Shown here: piece by piece, positions 35,866 through 45,138 of the stretch
How the letters are laid out: the number at the start of each line of letters is the position of its first letter
Position numbering within the stretch: the first letter of the stretch is position 1
Assembly (NCBI RefSeq): GCF_018991925.1
Contig: NW_024725489.1
Location: 6,674,916-6,738,915 of the forward strand
Direction of reading: 5' to 3'
Source: Homarus americanus
Taxonomy: Eukaryota; Arthropoda; Malacostraca; Decapoda; Nephropidae
Length of the DNA stretch: 64,000 nt
The notes under the pieces: generated by a model
What the model was told of the DNA's origin: nothing
The model's input: only the letters and a program-made list of their open reading frames with translations
Databases searched by the model: none
Position numbers and translations under genes: made by a program

Positions 35866-36452
35866 TGTTACGAACCCCTCCACCAATTGTCCTGATCTAC
35901 CTACCCAGCACCACGAGCAACGCCATCTAGGGACGAGACACGAGTATGACTCGTCTTAGTTAACACTCCGGGGTTTCCCTTCTCCATAACCTGGTTGTTG
36001 CGTCACTTCCTCCAAGTCTTCTTTGTGAGCTCCAATTCGAGGAGAGAGCACTACACTCTGGGAAGTGACCACAGGATCATCTATCCTCTAAACCTACGGC
36101 ACAGTGACTACCTACCGTCTTCTACAATACTCAGCCTTACTTGTCAGCCATCTAAGCTCCTCACTTAAGTATTTGTAATCTTGTATTGCCTCCCCCACGT
36201 CCACTTGCTTCAAAATTGTTTATGTTGTATTAATATGTATATACTGTTAATGTTTAGGTTAAGTACGGTTAAGGGTAATTTATAGGAAGCTGAATATTTT
36301 GTTAAGGGATTTATGGTACTTTATTATACACAACAAAAACTCGCATCCTTTGTCTACCCTTTTATAGTCCGATTGTCTTTGTTTTTTGTTGTTGTTGCCT
36401 GTTGGGATCTGGGTAGACTTTTAACTATATTCTAAATCCCCAACTCGTAACA
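35866..36452 (+). repeat. 3' LTR of LTR element 1
   Basis: It begins TGTTACGA and ends TCGTAACA, so the ends form an 8-bp inverted repeat with the TG...CA rule. It is collinear with 31655-32225 apart from small indels. TAGG follows directly. Confidence 0.9.
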
Positions 36453-36456
36453 TAGG

Positions 36457-36957
36457 CTAGAATACAGGCACATCTGGCAAGTTAGTAATGCTGTACCCAT
36501 ACCGGAACACTCAGCATGTAAACTTTGTGATAAACCTTTAAAGCATACACTTGAACACTATATTATTGACTGTGACATTGTTAAAGACTTCAGGCCACCT
36601 GGCTTATTGTATCATGAACTTTGTAATTACTACATTGAATCAGGGGTGATTGGGGACATTCTTGCAGTTTATCCCAAATTTGCTGCTGGCCCACACTGAT
36701 TAGTCTTCAATTAGAATATGACGTCCAATGTATATGAACCACTGTCCTGCATGGCAACGAACAGTGACATCACCCACATGATTCTGACCTATATATACTA
36801 TTAATGAATATGATGTATTTCTTTGTGTACGAACCTTTGTCCTGTGTGGCAGTGAGAAGTGATACCACCCTCAGTGTCAAGAAGTGACTGAATTACTCAG
36901 AATAGACAAACTGTACTACAAGCTTTGTCAATAAATTTGTTAAACTAAAAAAAACTA
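36457..36957 (+). pseudogene. LINE ORF2 C-terminal CCHC region and 3' UTR, 3' of the LTR insertion
   Basis: The frame reads RLEYRHIWQVSNAVPIPEHS, then CKLCDKPLKHTLEHYIIDC, a C-x2-C-x10-H-x4-C layout as in the C-terminal zinc motif of many jockey/I-type ORF2 proteins. It ends at a TGA near 36698. The following 3' UTR carries AATAAA at 36930 and an A-rich end. It completes the LINE whose RNase H part lies at 31375-31650. Confidence 0.78.
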
Positions 36958-37718
36958 AAGTGTCAGGTGCAGATACAACTCCTGTAGACAGCCACAGTGT
37001 GTAAGCCCCCCCCCCCAACAAAACAACTTCGCACAAGTCAAATAAGAAACACTACTTTATCAGAGAACAATGATTATATAATAGGGTTTACACAAGAAGG
37101 AATGTAAACAAAATTTTTTTATAAACCAACAAAGTTCTTCTCTTCTTGTGGCAATGAAGACCATATTGTATAACAGCAGCCAGGGGTGTGTGCTTCACCT
37201 AGTTGGGTCATTACAGGTGAAGGACAACACATCGAGATGGTACATGATAGTGTAAGTTAGTCACTGTGGAAGATATACTGGACTATATAACTTACATCTG
37301 TCAACTACAGTTTTTATGGTAGTTACAGTGCATGACTCATTACACCTTTAATTTTTCCTGATTTTAAGTACATTTTGAGGCAAATACTGTATAAACAACA
37401 AACACTAGTGAAGCATGCCCCCCCCCTCCCCCACCGGGTAAGACACAAGTTATCTGGTCAGAGTTGACTACACACGCAAGAACTGCCGAGTAAATGGTTT
37501 TATTATAAAAAATAAAACTACTAATTTAAATCAAAAAATTATTATTTATCCAACCTATATTACACTATTAAATGTTGTCTAAGGTAGACCCTGCTGCCAT
37601 ATGGCATCACAAAAATTGTGACCAAGTCCCAGGTTGCTGATCTGACTTTCTGCCTCATTTATACACAATTGCAGGGTCTCAATTGTTTCTCTTACTGTGA
37701 CAACACAACATACATATA
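36958..37718. other. Gene-free spacer
   Basis: About 760 bp with no open frame of note. It has A/T-rich stretches, a poly-C run near 37009-37016 and another C-rich run near 37418-37436. I see no element end other than the Tigger-like terminus that begins at 37719. Confidence 0.5.
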
Positions 37719-38861
37719 CAGTCAACCCTCACTTTACGCGGTCCCACATTCCGCGTTTCTACGTTTACGCGGTGCCCTGCCAGAACCCAGGATGCTCACA
37801 TTCCGCGGTGGGTGTACCCCTTTACACGGGTGAAGTATAATTTTTTTATTTAGCTCATAAAATTCATACAAATTATCCGGCCAGAATATAATTTACATTG
37901 CTGGAATTCTTACAATTTGATGATCATTTTGAATATAAACATCATAGATTTTGCATTAGACATACAAATTTTAGATATAATGTTTACTCTTGAGTAAATA
38001 TGTTATCTTTTGTGCAAAATATATGATATTTATATTCAAAATATTCCTGGTCTTACAAGGAATCCAGCAATGTCAATTATATTATCCTAACTTTCGTCTG
38101 ATTTATTATTTATTACTAAAAAGGTAAACAGTCTGGTATTCCCACACATTTATGTAGTAGGGACGGTTGGCAGGGGTTGGGGGGGGGAGGGGGGGACCGG
38201 CGACCGACCATCTGTTACCGTGTGAAGAATATATTTTTTTTATTAACTGAAGATTTTTATTTTAGCTCATAAAATTCATACAAATTACCCGGCCAGAATA
38301 TAATTTACATTGCTGGAATTCTTACAATTTGATGATCATTTTGAATATAAACATCATATATTTTGCATTAGACAAAATTTTTAGATATAATGTTCACTCT
38401 GAGTAAATATGTTATCTTTTGTGAAAAATATATGACATTTATATTCAAAATATTCCTGGTCTTACAAGGAATCCAGCAATGTCAATTATATTATCCTAAC
38501 TTTAGTTTGAGGTATTATTTATTACTATACCTGGTTTTCCCCCCAAAATTTCTCAGAGGGAAGAGCCAGCAGTGCAGTGTGAGAAGAGGGGGAGGGAGTC
38601 ATGTCCATTATTTGAATGGACATTAACTTGGCGACTGTATTTCTCTATTTCTCTTAAGTATTAATTGTGTGCATGTACCATCATAAAATTAAGATGTTAT
38701 TTTTACTAGAACATAGGTATTGTGTTGGAAAAAGTGGAGTTTGGGGGTCAGCTGGTCTCTATTTCATTTAATCCCATATGTTATGTTATTCACTTTACGC
38801 GTTTCTCACTTTCCGCGGTACCCTGTGGGTTACATTAACCGCGTAAAGTTAGGGTTGACTG
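37719..38861 (+). mobile_element. Non-autonomous Tigger-family element
   Basis: The left end CAGTCAACCCTCACTTTACG and right end ACTTTACGCGG-complement text GTAAAGTTAGGGTTGACTG form terminal inverted repeats with TA on both sides (37717-37718 and 38862-38863). The first 120 bp match the 5' end of the transposase-bearing copy at 25803-28267 in opposite orientation, including TCCCACATTCCGC, GTTTACG and GTACCCCTTTA. No transposase is encoded. The interior is mostly a duplicated A/T-rich segment, so mobilisation would have depended on a full-length relative. Confidence 0.88.
37831..38530 (+). repeat. Internal direct duplication in the non-autonomous Tigger
   Basis: About 280 bp at 37831-38115 recur at 38248-38530. 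Shared blocks include CTCATAAAATTCATACAAAT, CGGCCAGAATATAATTTACA, TTGCTGGAATTCTTACAATT and TGATGATCATTTTGAATATA. The spacer (38116-38247) has a G-rich run at 38175-38202. Confidence 0.9.
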
Positions 38862-38863
38862 TA

Positions 38864-38905
38864 TTGTTTTTTTATTTTTTGCATTTCTTTATGGTTCTTT
38901 ATTAC

Positions 38906-38954
<49 letters not shown>

Positions 38955-39325
38955 GTGTTATTATTATTATCATTATTATTTTATTATTTTATTTTTAATT
39001 GTATTTTTATTATAATTTTTTTAAATGTGAATTATTATTATTATTACATTTTCACCCCCCAGGCCCTGATGCCGGTCAGTGACCTGTGTCTGGGTGGGCT
39101 AATCCCCGTAAAAAAATATAAATATAATTATAATAATATTATATATATACCTGTATATATATTATATATAATATAAAACTTAACATTTTGTATTCCACCA
39201 GTGTAAGGAACAAACTCTACTATACAGTACACCTTCTGGACCATCCAACTTACACCATTCAAATACCCCGTATTAACACTTATTTAGGCTTAAAATTGAC
39301 TTTAATAATAAAATTGACTCTGTCT
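38864..39325 (+). mobile_element. Partial copy of the foldback element
   Basis: (ATT)n tracts (38907-38955 and 39030-39045) are followed by TTTTCACCCCCCAGGCCCTG and GGTCAGTGACCTGTGTCTGGGTGGGCTAATCCC at about 39049-39105. This matches the right-hand subterminal block of the foldback copies at 28510-28560 and 53470-53540. The terminal CAGGTTGACAA ends were not found, so this is a fragment. It lies directly beside the non-autonomous Tigger. The remainder to 39325 is A/T-rich without a gene. Confidence 0.68.
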
Positions 39326-39488
39326 TTTTTATGGTACATCTGGTAGCCTCCCAAAATAGATTTTGTGGTGATGAGAGGCCGTGCGGGCTGCCTCGCTGGT
39401 CTGAGCACGAACAACAAACGAACCATTCCTAGGGTGCCACTCAGCCTTCAAGCAAAAACAAGAAATAAATGAGATTGAATGAAAAGCT

Positions 39489-39820
39489 TTGAATAAGGGA
39501 TAAATTCTGAATAAGGGATACATTCTGAAAAGGGATAAATTCTGAAAAATGGGTAAATTCTGAATAAGGGATACATTCTGAAAAGGGATGAATTCTGAAT
39601 ATTGGACAAATTCTGATTAAGGGATGAATTCTGAACAAGGGACAAATTCTGAATAAGGGATAAATTCTGAATAATGGATAAATTTTGAATAAAGGACAAA
39701 TTCTGAATAATGGCTAAATTCTGAACAAGGGACAAATTCTGAACAAGGGACAAATTCTGAATAAGGGATAAATTCTGAATAAGGGATAAATTCTGAACAA
39801 GGGACAAATTCCATATAAGG
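39489..39820. repeat. 18-bp minisatellite
   Basis: About 18 units of GGGATAAATTCTGAATAA, with variants GGGACAAATTCTGAACAA. Because 18 is a multiple of three, the minus strand reads as a repeating six-residue peptide (SEFIPY- or LIQNLS-like). That open frame is a by-product of the period. Confidence 0.94.
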
Positions 39821-39951
39821 AATAGCTAAATTCTGATGTACTATATCCTTGTTCAGTGCAGCCAGAGTTTTCAAATACTGTATCATGAACCTGGACTTCT
39901 GAGTACAGGACTACTCTCCATATAACCCGTTAAATGGGGGCTTCACATCCA

Positions 39952-40168
39952 GTGGACTCTCGATATAATGAACTCACCTCTAAACAGTTCATTAGATAGA
40001 GGTTTCATATCTAATGGACTCACCTCTAAACAGTTCATTAGATAGAGGTTTCATATCTAATGGACTCACCTCTAAACAGTTCATTAGATAGAGGTTTCAT
40101 ATCTAATGGACTCACCTCTAAACAGTTCATTAGATAGATGTTTCATATCTAATGGACTCACGATATAA
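39952..40168. repeat. 46-bp tandem repeat with internal 8-bp inverted repeat
   Basis: Four near-identical units contain GGACTCACCTCTAAACAGTT followed by CATTAGATAGAGGTTTCATA and TCTAAT. Inside each, ATTAGATA and TATCTAAT can pair around a 9-nt loop. The array is bounded by GGACTC-CGATATA on both sides. Confidence 0.94.
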
Positions 40169-40862
40169 CAGTAACAGTGAGAAAGTCCCTCCTGTGTTAA
40201 CTGTGAAAGTTCCTCCTGTGCTATGTAACAGTGAGAAAGTCCCTCCTGTGTTAACAGTGAAAACACCTCCTGTGTTAAGTACCAGTGAGAAAGCCCCTCC
40301 TGCACTAAGTAACAGTGAAATCCCCTCCTCTGTTAAGTAAGGTGAAAGCCGCTCCTGTGCTAGGTAACAGTGAGAAAGCCCCTCCTGCACGAAGTAACAG
40401 TGAAAGCCCCTCATGTGCTAAGTAACAGTGAAAGCCCCTCCTGTGTTAAGTAACAGTGAAAGTCCCTCCTGTGCTAAGTAACAGTCCCTCCTGTGTTAAG
40501 TAACAGTGAAAGTCCCTCCTGTGCTAAGTAACAGTGAAAGCCCCTCCTGTGTTAAGTAACAGTGAAAGTCCCTTCTGTGCAAAGTAACAGTCCCTCCTGT
40601 GCTAAGTAATAGTGAAAGCCCCTCCTGTGTTAAGTAACAATGAAAGTCCCTCCTGTGTTAAGTAACAGTGAAAGTCCTTCCTGTGTTAAGTAACAGTGAA
40701 AGTCCCTCCTGTGCTAAGTAACAGTGAAAGTCCCTCCTGTATTAAGTAACAGTGAATGCACCTCCTGTATTAAGTAACAGTGAAAGCACCTCCTGTGTTA
40801 AGTAACAGTGCAAGCACCTCCTGTGTTAAGTAACAATGAAAAAGTTCTTCCTGCACTAAGTA
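40169..40862. repeat. 28-bp minisatellite
   Basis: About 24 units of AAGTAACAGTGAAAGTCCCT followed by CCTGTGTT, with variants in AGTCCCT/AGCCCCT/AGCACCT. It follows the 46-bp array directly and ends about 30 bp before the 5' LTR of the second LTR element. Short minus-strand frames (TGGTFTVN-like) are repeat readings. Confidence 0.94.
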
Positions 40863-40890
40863 GTATTTGAGTGAGTGGCAATGAGTATAC

Positions 40891-41182
40891 TGTATGCATA
40901 TTATGTATGTGCTCCATTTATATACATTATTTATTCAGCCTAGCTAGCAGCGTGTGGCGATGTATTTACCATGTCCCACACGCTTAATTAATGTGCCTGG
41001 CGACATATGGAAGCTGCTAATGTATCACCTGCCACATGTCGCCTGAAAGGCTAGTTGACCCCCAGAGAGAGTAAGGAGAGCCGCCTCGCTTGTGTATCTC
41101 TGTTTGTCCAGTAAATAGAACCTACGAAAACCCTACAGGTGTTTGTGTTCGCTCCTGTAGATAGAGCTTGGTACCCAGAACA
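40891..41182 (+). repeat. 5' LTR of LTR element 2
   Basis: It starts TGTATGCATATTATGTATGT and ends GGTACCCAGAACA. It is almost identical to 49284-49575, including CATGTCCCACACGCTTAATT and TGTTTGTCCAGTAAATAGAA. The high similarity suggests a fairly young insertion. TGGCGCAG seven bases downstream (41189) could be the primer binding site, but this is weak. Confidence 0.9.
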
Positions 41183-42180
41183 TATACATGGCGCAGTGTG
41201 TTAATTAACTGGATCATTATACAAGTGAAATGTAAAGTTTGTGGCAAGACCGGCTTGTGGACCCCTGCTCTGTCGTCAACCGCTAATGGCCGTTTCCAAG
41301 AATTTATAGCAACTTTGAGCAGCGTCAGTGACAGCAAGTTCCTGTGAAGTGTATAAGTGCATTGTGTGTGTAGTGCCATAAGTGTGTGACCTTGTTTTAA
41401 AGGATTCCCAAGGTGGAAGGCATGTTCAGGGCATTTGTGAGGAGTAGAGTTCAGTGCAGCCTCCTCTGACCGCGTCTAGAGGGTAACTGACGACTGACTG
41501 AGTCGCCGCCTCTACCTCCCAGCGAGACACTGCCCGAGGCGCGCACACATACATGCACGAACACATTGACTGCAGTCATCCCTTTATATATATTTTATAT
41601 ATATACAGTCGGCCCTTAACATACGCGAGGTTACGTAACAAAGATACCCGTGGATGTTAAAAATCCGTGTATATGTGCTGCCCCCCCCCCCATGTCCTTT
41701 TTTACCGTATATACCTGTGTGTAGTTCAAGTTTTTAAGACCAAATTATTTGGCAAAAAATTGGGGGTTGACCTCTAAACGGGTAATAGTTTCGTTAGGTT
41801 GAAAAATATTTACCAGTAACTACCAGTAAACAATGGAAATGACACACCAACACACCACCAGCTGTGAGTGTTGGTACAGTTGCCAGGGCAGATCTCTTGC
41901 GTCATTATAGCAAGCCCAAAGTAGCCAAATCCATGGTATGGTATGCACAGGACGATGTAAAACATAAAGTATTCATTCTTTAAAGTTTATTTATAGATAC
42001 TGTACATAAATTTTTGTTCATTACATTTGAAACATCAATCTTTGTTAATTAAATTTGAAACAAAAGAAAACTATGATACCGTATTTCTAAATACCTGGTA
42101 TTTTCATTAAAATATTACATCACAAGTATATTTTACCTTAACTGTGACTGAATGAATATAGGTATTCTCAGAAATAAATA

Positions 42181-42510
42181 TGGAAATATAATATTTTTGC
42201 TGGAATGACGTACATATTACAGTGGAAAGACGAAAACAATGACTTTCGCTTTCTTTCGTTATTCAAAAGATTTTACCGTAATCGCTTTTCGAATGGTTTT
42301 CAGTTAAAAAACTGTTGTACTCGTACTGTATTACAATAATATTCTATCCTATCATTAGCCTTATAATCCCACAACTGAAAACCATTCGAAAAGCGATTAC
42401 GGTAACATCTTTTGAACGAAAAAAAGAGAAAGTCATTGCTTTCGTCACAATTTTATCCCACTTTCCACTGTAATACGTACATCATTTCAGCAAAAATATT
42501 ACATTTCCAT
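42181..42510. mobile_element. Foldback (MITE-like) copy A inside the Tigger-like element
   Basis: The arms of about 130 bp are near-perfect reverse complements: left TTTTTGCTGGAATGACGTAC through ATCGCTTTTCGAATGGTTTT, right AAAACCATTCGAAAAGCGAT through ATTTCAGCAAAAATATTACA. The loop is about 60 bp. No coding potential is present. The second copy lies at 43776-44094. Confidence 0.88.
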
Positions 42511-42871
42511 GTTCGCAGAAATAAATGGTAGTTTTGTTGAAACGTAATGTACAATATTTAATATAAAAATGCAAAAATAGCTATAAAAACAATTAATACA
42601 CCCGTAATGTACTGGCTGGCATCTTCACTCGTCCCTGCTCCCGCGTCCAAGGTCACCACTCCTCCCAACTCGCTCCCTCCTCTACCTCCTCCACCTCCTC
42701 TGCCTCCTCCACCCCCTCTGCCTCCACCCCGTCACTATTGCCGACAACGAACACAAATGTTTTGTGAATAACTGCACCTCCACTTCCTATGTACAGTACT
42801 GAACTGTACTGTGCTGTGCATTTTTACAAACAATAAACATGGCAAGAAAAGCTATTAAAAAAAAGAGATGA

Positions 42872-43421
42872 AAATTTCACTTTACTGTACAGTACCTATC
42901 CTCGGCGACAGGACGGGGGTCATCGGGCTCATCGTCACTCAATTCCATAACGGGTGGTGAAGTGGGGGCGACGGTGGATTCAGCTGCTTCCTCACTGCCG
43001 CCAGTGATTGATGGTGTTAAATCTCTCCTTCGGTGATCAAAGAACATGGTGATGGGGAGTTGTCGTCTTTTTCTTTCATTTCTTCCATGATGTTTTTGTA
43101 TGGAGCGAAAACGTCATCCATCCCTCGCATGAATTTCAGGGCACGCACCATGGAGGGGTCCATACTATAGGCCAGGTTTTTCAGTGCCTCAATATTCCTG
43201 GTCATCTCCCCCAACTTCTCCAACGTTATTTCTTGGTGCTCTTCCTCATCCTCTTCCTCTTCCTCTTCCTTGCCTGAGTCTACTAACTCCTGTAGATCCT
43301 CCTCGGTAAGCTCAGTGTCGTGCTCTTCAATTAACTCCCTAATCTCGTCCTCTGCCATGTCCCGGAAGCCTTCAGCAGCCACTTTCCTTGACAGTGCCAG
43401 GGTCTTTCTGAATATTTTCAT
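42872..43421 (-). pseudogene. Tigger/jerky-type transposase C-terminal region
   Basis: The 134-codon minus frame (43017-43421) begins MKIFRKTLALSRKVA and has AEDEIRELIEEHDTELTEED, a Glu-rich run, and EKLGEMTRNIEALKNLAYSM. The first acidic helix pair is typical of the region after the DDE domain in Tigger/jerky-like transposases. After a frame change the tail continues with VMELSDDEPDDPRPVAEDRY to a stop near 42872. The catalytic DDE core and the CENP-B-type DNA-binding domains are not recognisable upstream, so this cannot be an active transposase. Confidence 0.78.
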
Positions 43422-43559
43422 TAAAATCCATCAAAATCATTTTCCTTGTCATCGTCTTAAGCACCAAACAGCTCCTCCCAGGGCTAGAGGGTACGTGTTT
43501 TTCGAATCGTTTTCAATTAAAAAAATGTTACAGCACATGTATATTTTACCTAAACTGTG

Positions 43560-44310
43560 CCTGAATGAATATATTCTCAGAAATAAAGAGTAGTTTTGCT
43601 GAAACGTGATGTATTTCAATGTAAAATAGGATAAAATACATGACGAAAACAAAAGACTTTACCTAACCTTCCAATGTTCAAGAGATGTTACTCATTTTTT
43701 TAATAGTTTTCGGTTAAAATACTGTTATATTACAATGATATTATATTCATACTGTGCTTGATATACTACATTCACAGGAAATGTAATATTTTTGCTGAAA
43801 TGACGTACGTATTATAGTGGAAAGTGGGATAAAATCGTGACGAAAACAATGACTTTCGCTTTCTTTCGTTCAAAAGATGTTACCGTAATCGCTTTTCGAA
43901 TGGTTTTCAGTTAAAAAACTGTTGCATCACAAGTGAATTAGGATAGAATATTATTGTAATACAACAGTTTTTTAACTGAAAACCATTCGAAAAGCGATTA
44001 CGTTAACATCTTTTGAGCGAAAGAAAGCGAGTCATTGCTTTCGTCACTTTCCACTGTAATACGTACGTCATTTCAGCAAAATATTACATTTCCATATTCT
44101 CAGAAATAAATAGTAGTTTTGCTGAAACGTAATGCATTTCAATGTAAATTAGGATAAACTACATGAAAACAAAAGACTTTACCTAACCTTCCGATGTTCA
44201 AGATATGTTACTCGTTTTTTTAGTAGTTTTTGGTTAAAATACTCTTATATTAGTGATATTCTATTCATACTGTGCTTGATATAATACATTCACGGAAATG
44301 TAATATTTTT
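43560..44310. repeat. Direct duplication around foldback copy B
   Basis: The segment with ATTCTCAGAAATAAA, TAGTTTTGCTGAAACGT, ACAAAAGACTTTACCTAACC and ATACTGTGCTTGATAT at about 43572-43795 recurs at about 44096-44310. A shorter third copy of its first part lies near 42510-42560. The spacing is about 525 bp, with foldback copy B between. Confidence 0.82.
43776..44094. mobile_element. Foldback (MITE-like) copy B inside the Tigger-like element
   Basis: The arms pair from GGAAATGTAATATTTTTGCT on the left to AGCAAAATATTACATTTCC on the right, through the same ATCGCTTTTCGAATGG core as copy A. The loop near 43925-43955 differs from that of copy A. Confidence 0.88.
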
Positions 44311-44649
44311 GCAACTACAATGCTGATGTCAACACAAGCGTGGTTACAGCGAGACTGACTGAGTGAGGGAGAGCTATGCGTGTGTGTGAGGTTACGGGAG
44401 CGGGCGGTGTCCCGTGTTCGGTGCCGTGCGATTTGAATGTACTTCAATTACTTCAATGTACAGAATATTCCTCCGGCGGGGCAATCCGCGTATTTGCAAA
44501 TCCGTGTATTATAAACCCGCGTATGTTAAGGGCCGACTGTAATCTACTTATCTGTGCATTTAATTCTTTTTTTTTGTCACAGATCTTGTTGATACAACGG
44601 GCTGACCGGTCAACACTGATTTAAGACAAAGTACACAGATTAAGTAATT

Positions 44650-45138
44650 ATGTCTCGTGCCTTATGCAGTCGTGAAGCCAACGCCTGGATGAGTCAGTCG
44701 GATGACAGCTCTGCAGAGATGGATGACCAGGCTGAACAGGAGGCTCCAGTTCCTCCCACCACATCGTGCAGCCCTTCCCCTCGATCTTCAGCATTGTCTT
44801 CAGAGATAATTGCGTTAATGAAGTGTATGAGGGATGAAAGGTGTCACGACGAAGCTAAAATACGTGTGGAGGATGAAAAAAGGAGGCAAGCTGAGACAGA
44901 GAGAGACCACCAACGGAGATTGGAAGACAGTGCACGGTTTGAAGCCTTGATATCTCGCCTCACTGTTAACCAAGCCCCTGGCTCTAACACTGCCTCGGTA
45001 TTGACTGGTTCAGATACCTCATCAATGCTTTCTTCACACCCCCCAGCCCCACCTAAAGCTGCCGCTCAAACACCACCCATCTTGAAGCCTGATGTGAATT
45101 TCCAGACTTTTTGTGAATGGCGGCGACGGTTGGACTGA
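44650..45138 (+). pseudogene. gag: Gag N-terminal part of LTR element 2
   Basis: The frame starts with ATG at 44650 after an A-rich leader. It encodes a Ser/Asp/Pro-rich N-terminus, then a charged helical stretch with coiled-coil character (EAKIRVEDEKRRQAETERD, residues about 70-110), then a Pro/Ala-rich spacer. A one-base frame change near 45136 moves the reading into the next frame, which continues the capsid part. Gag proteins form the particle that packages element RNA. Confidence 0.8.

Larger units (their letters stand above)
31655..36452 (+). mobile_element. Ty3/Gypsy LTR retrotransposon with integrase upstream of RT
   Basis: Two related LTRs (31655-32225 and 35866-36452) enclose a gag zinc knuckle, a protease-like stretch, an integrase remnant, reverse transcriptase and RNase H, in that order. 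RNase H ends 48 bp before the 3' LTR, with a polypurine tract between. TAGG lies at 31651-31654 and 36453-36456, a 4-bp target duplication in a LINE. Placing the integrase before the reverse transcriptase is the hallmark of the Gmr1-like group of Ty3/Gypsy elements. Several frame changes and an internal loss in the integrase make the copy inactive. Confidence 0.85.
31190..36957 (+). mobile_element. 5'-truncated LINE with C-terminal RNase H, split by an LTR element
   Basis: Two parts flank the LTR retrotransposon: RNase H text at about 31375-31654 and the C-terminal tail with a 3' UTR at 36457-36957. Joining across the single TAGG site keeps one reading direction, so the LTR element landed inside this LINE. 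The 3' end has AATAAA at 36930-36935 and an A-rich tail after it. A LINE with RNase H downstream of reverse transcriptase suggests the I group or a relative. The 5' boundary is uncertain. Confidence 0.78.
41606..44539 (-). mobile_element. Tigger-like DNA transposon nested in LTR element 2
   Basis: The left end CAGTCGGCCCTTAACATACG and right end CGTATGTTAAGGGCCGACTG are perfect inverted repeats over 20 bp, with TA on both sides (41604-41605 and 44540-44541). More distant ATCCGTGTAT and ATCCGCGTAT motifs continue the similarity inward. The transposase C-terminus remains on the minus strand. Two long foldbacks and several partial direct duplications of a 220-bp segment fill the region that should carry the N-terminal DNA-binding and catalytic parts. 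Confidence 0.9.

Noticed and set aside
39325..39480. Possible tRNA-derived SINE next to the 18-bp array
   Set aside because: I could not place convincing A and B boxes at the right spacing, so there is not enough to call it.
39441..39886. Minus-strand proteins made of a repeating six-residue unit (SEFIPY, LIQNLS)
   Set aside because: The 18-bp period automatically gives a six-residue repeat in all open frames.
41189..41199. Primer binding site TGGCGCAG of LTR element 2
   Set aside because: Its position is suitable, but the match to a specific tRNA 3' end is too short to support as a separate feature.
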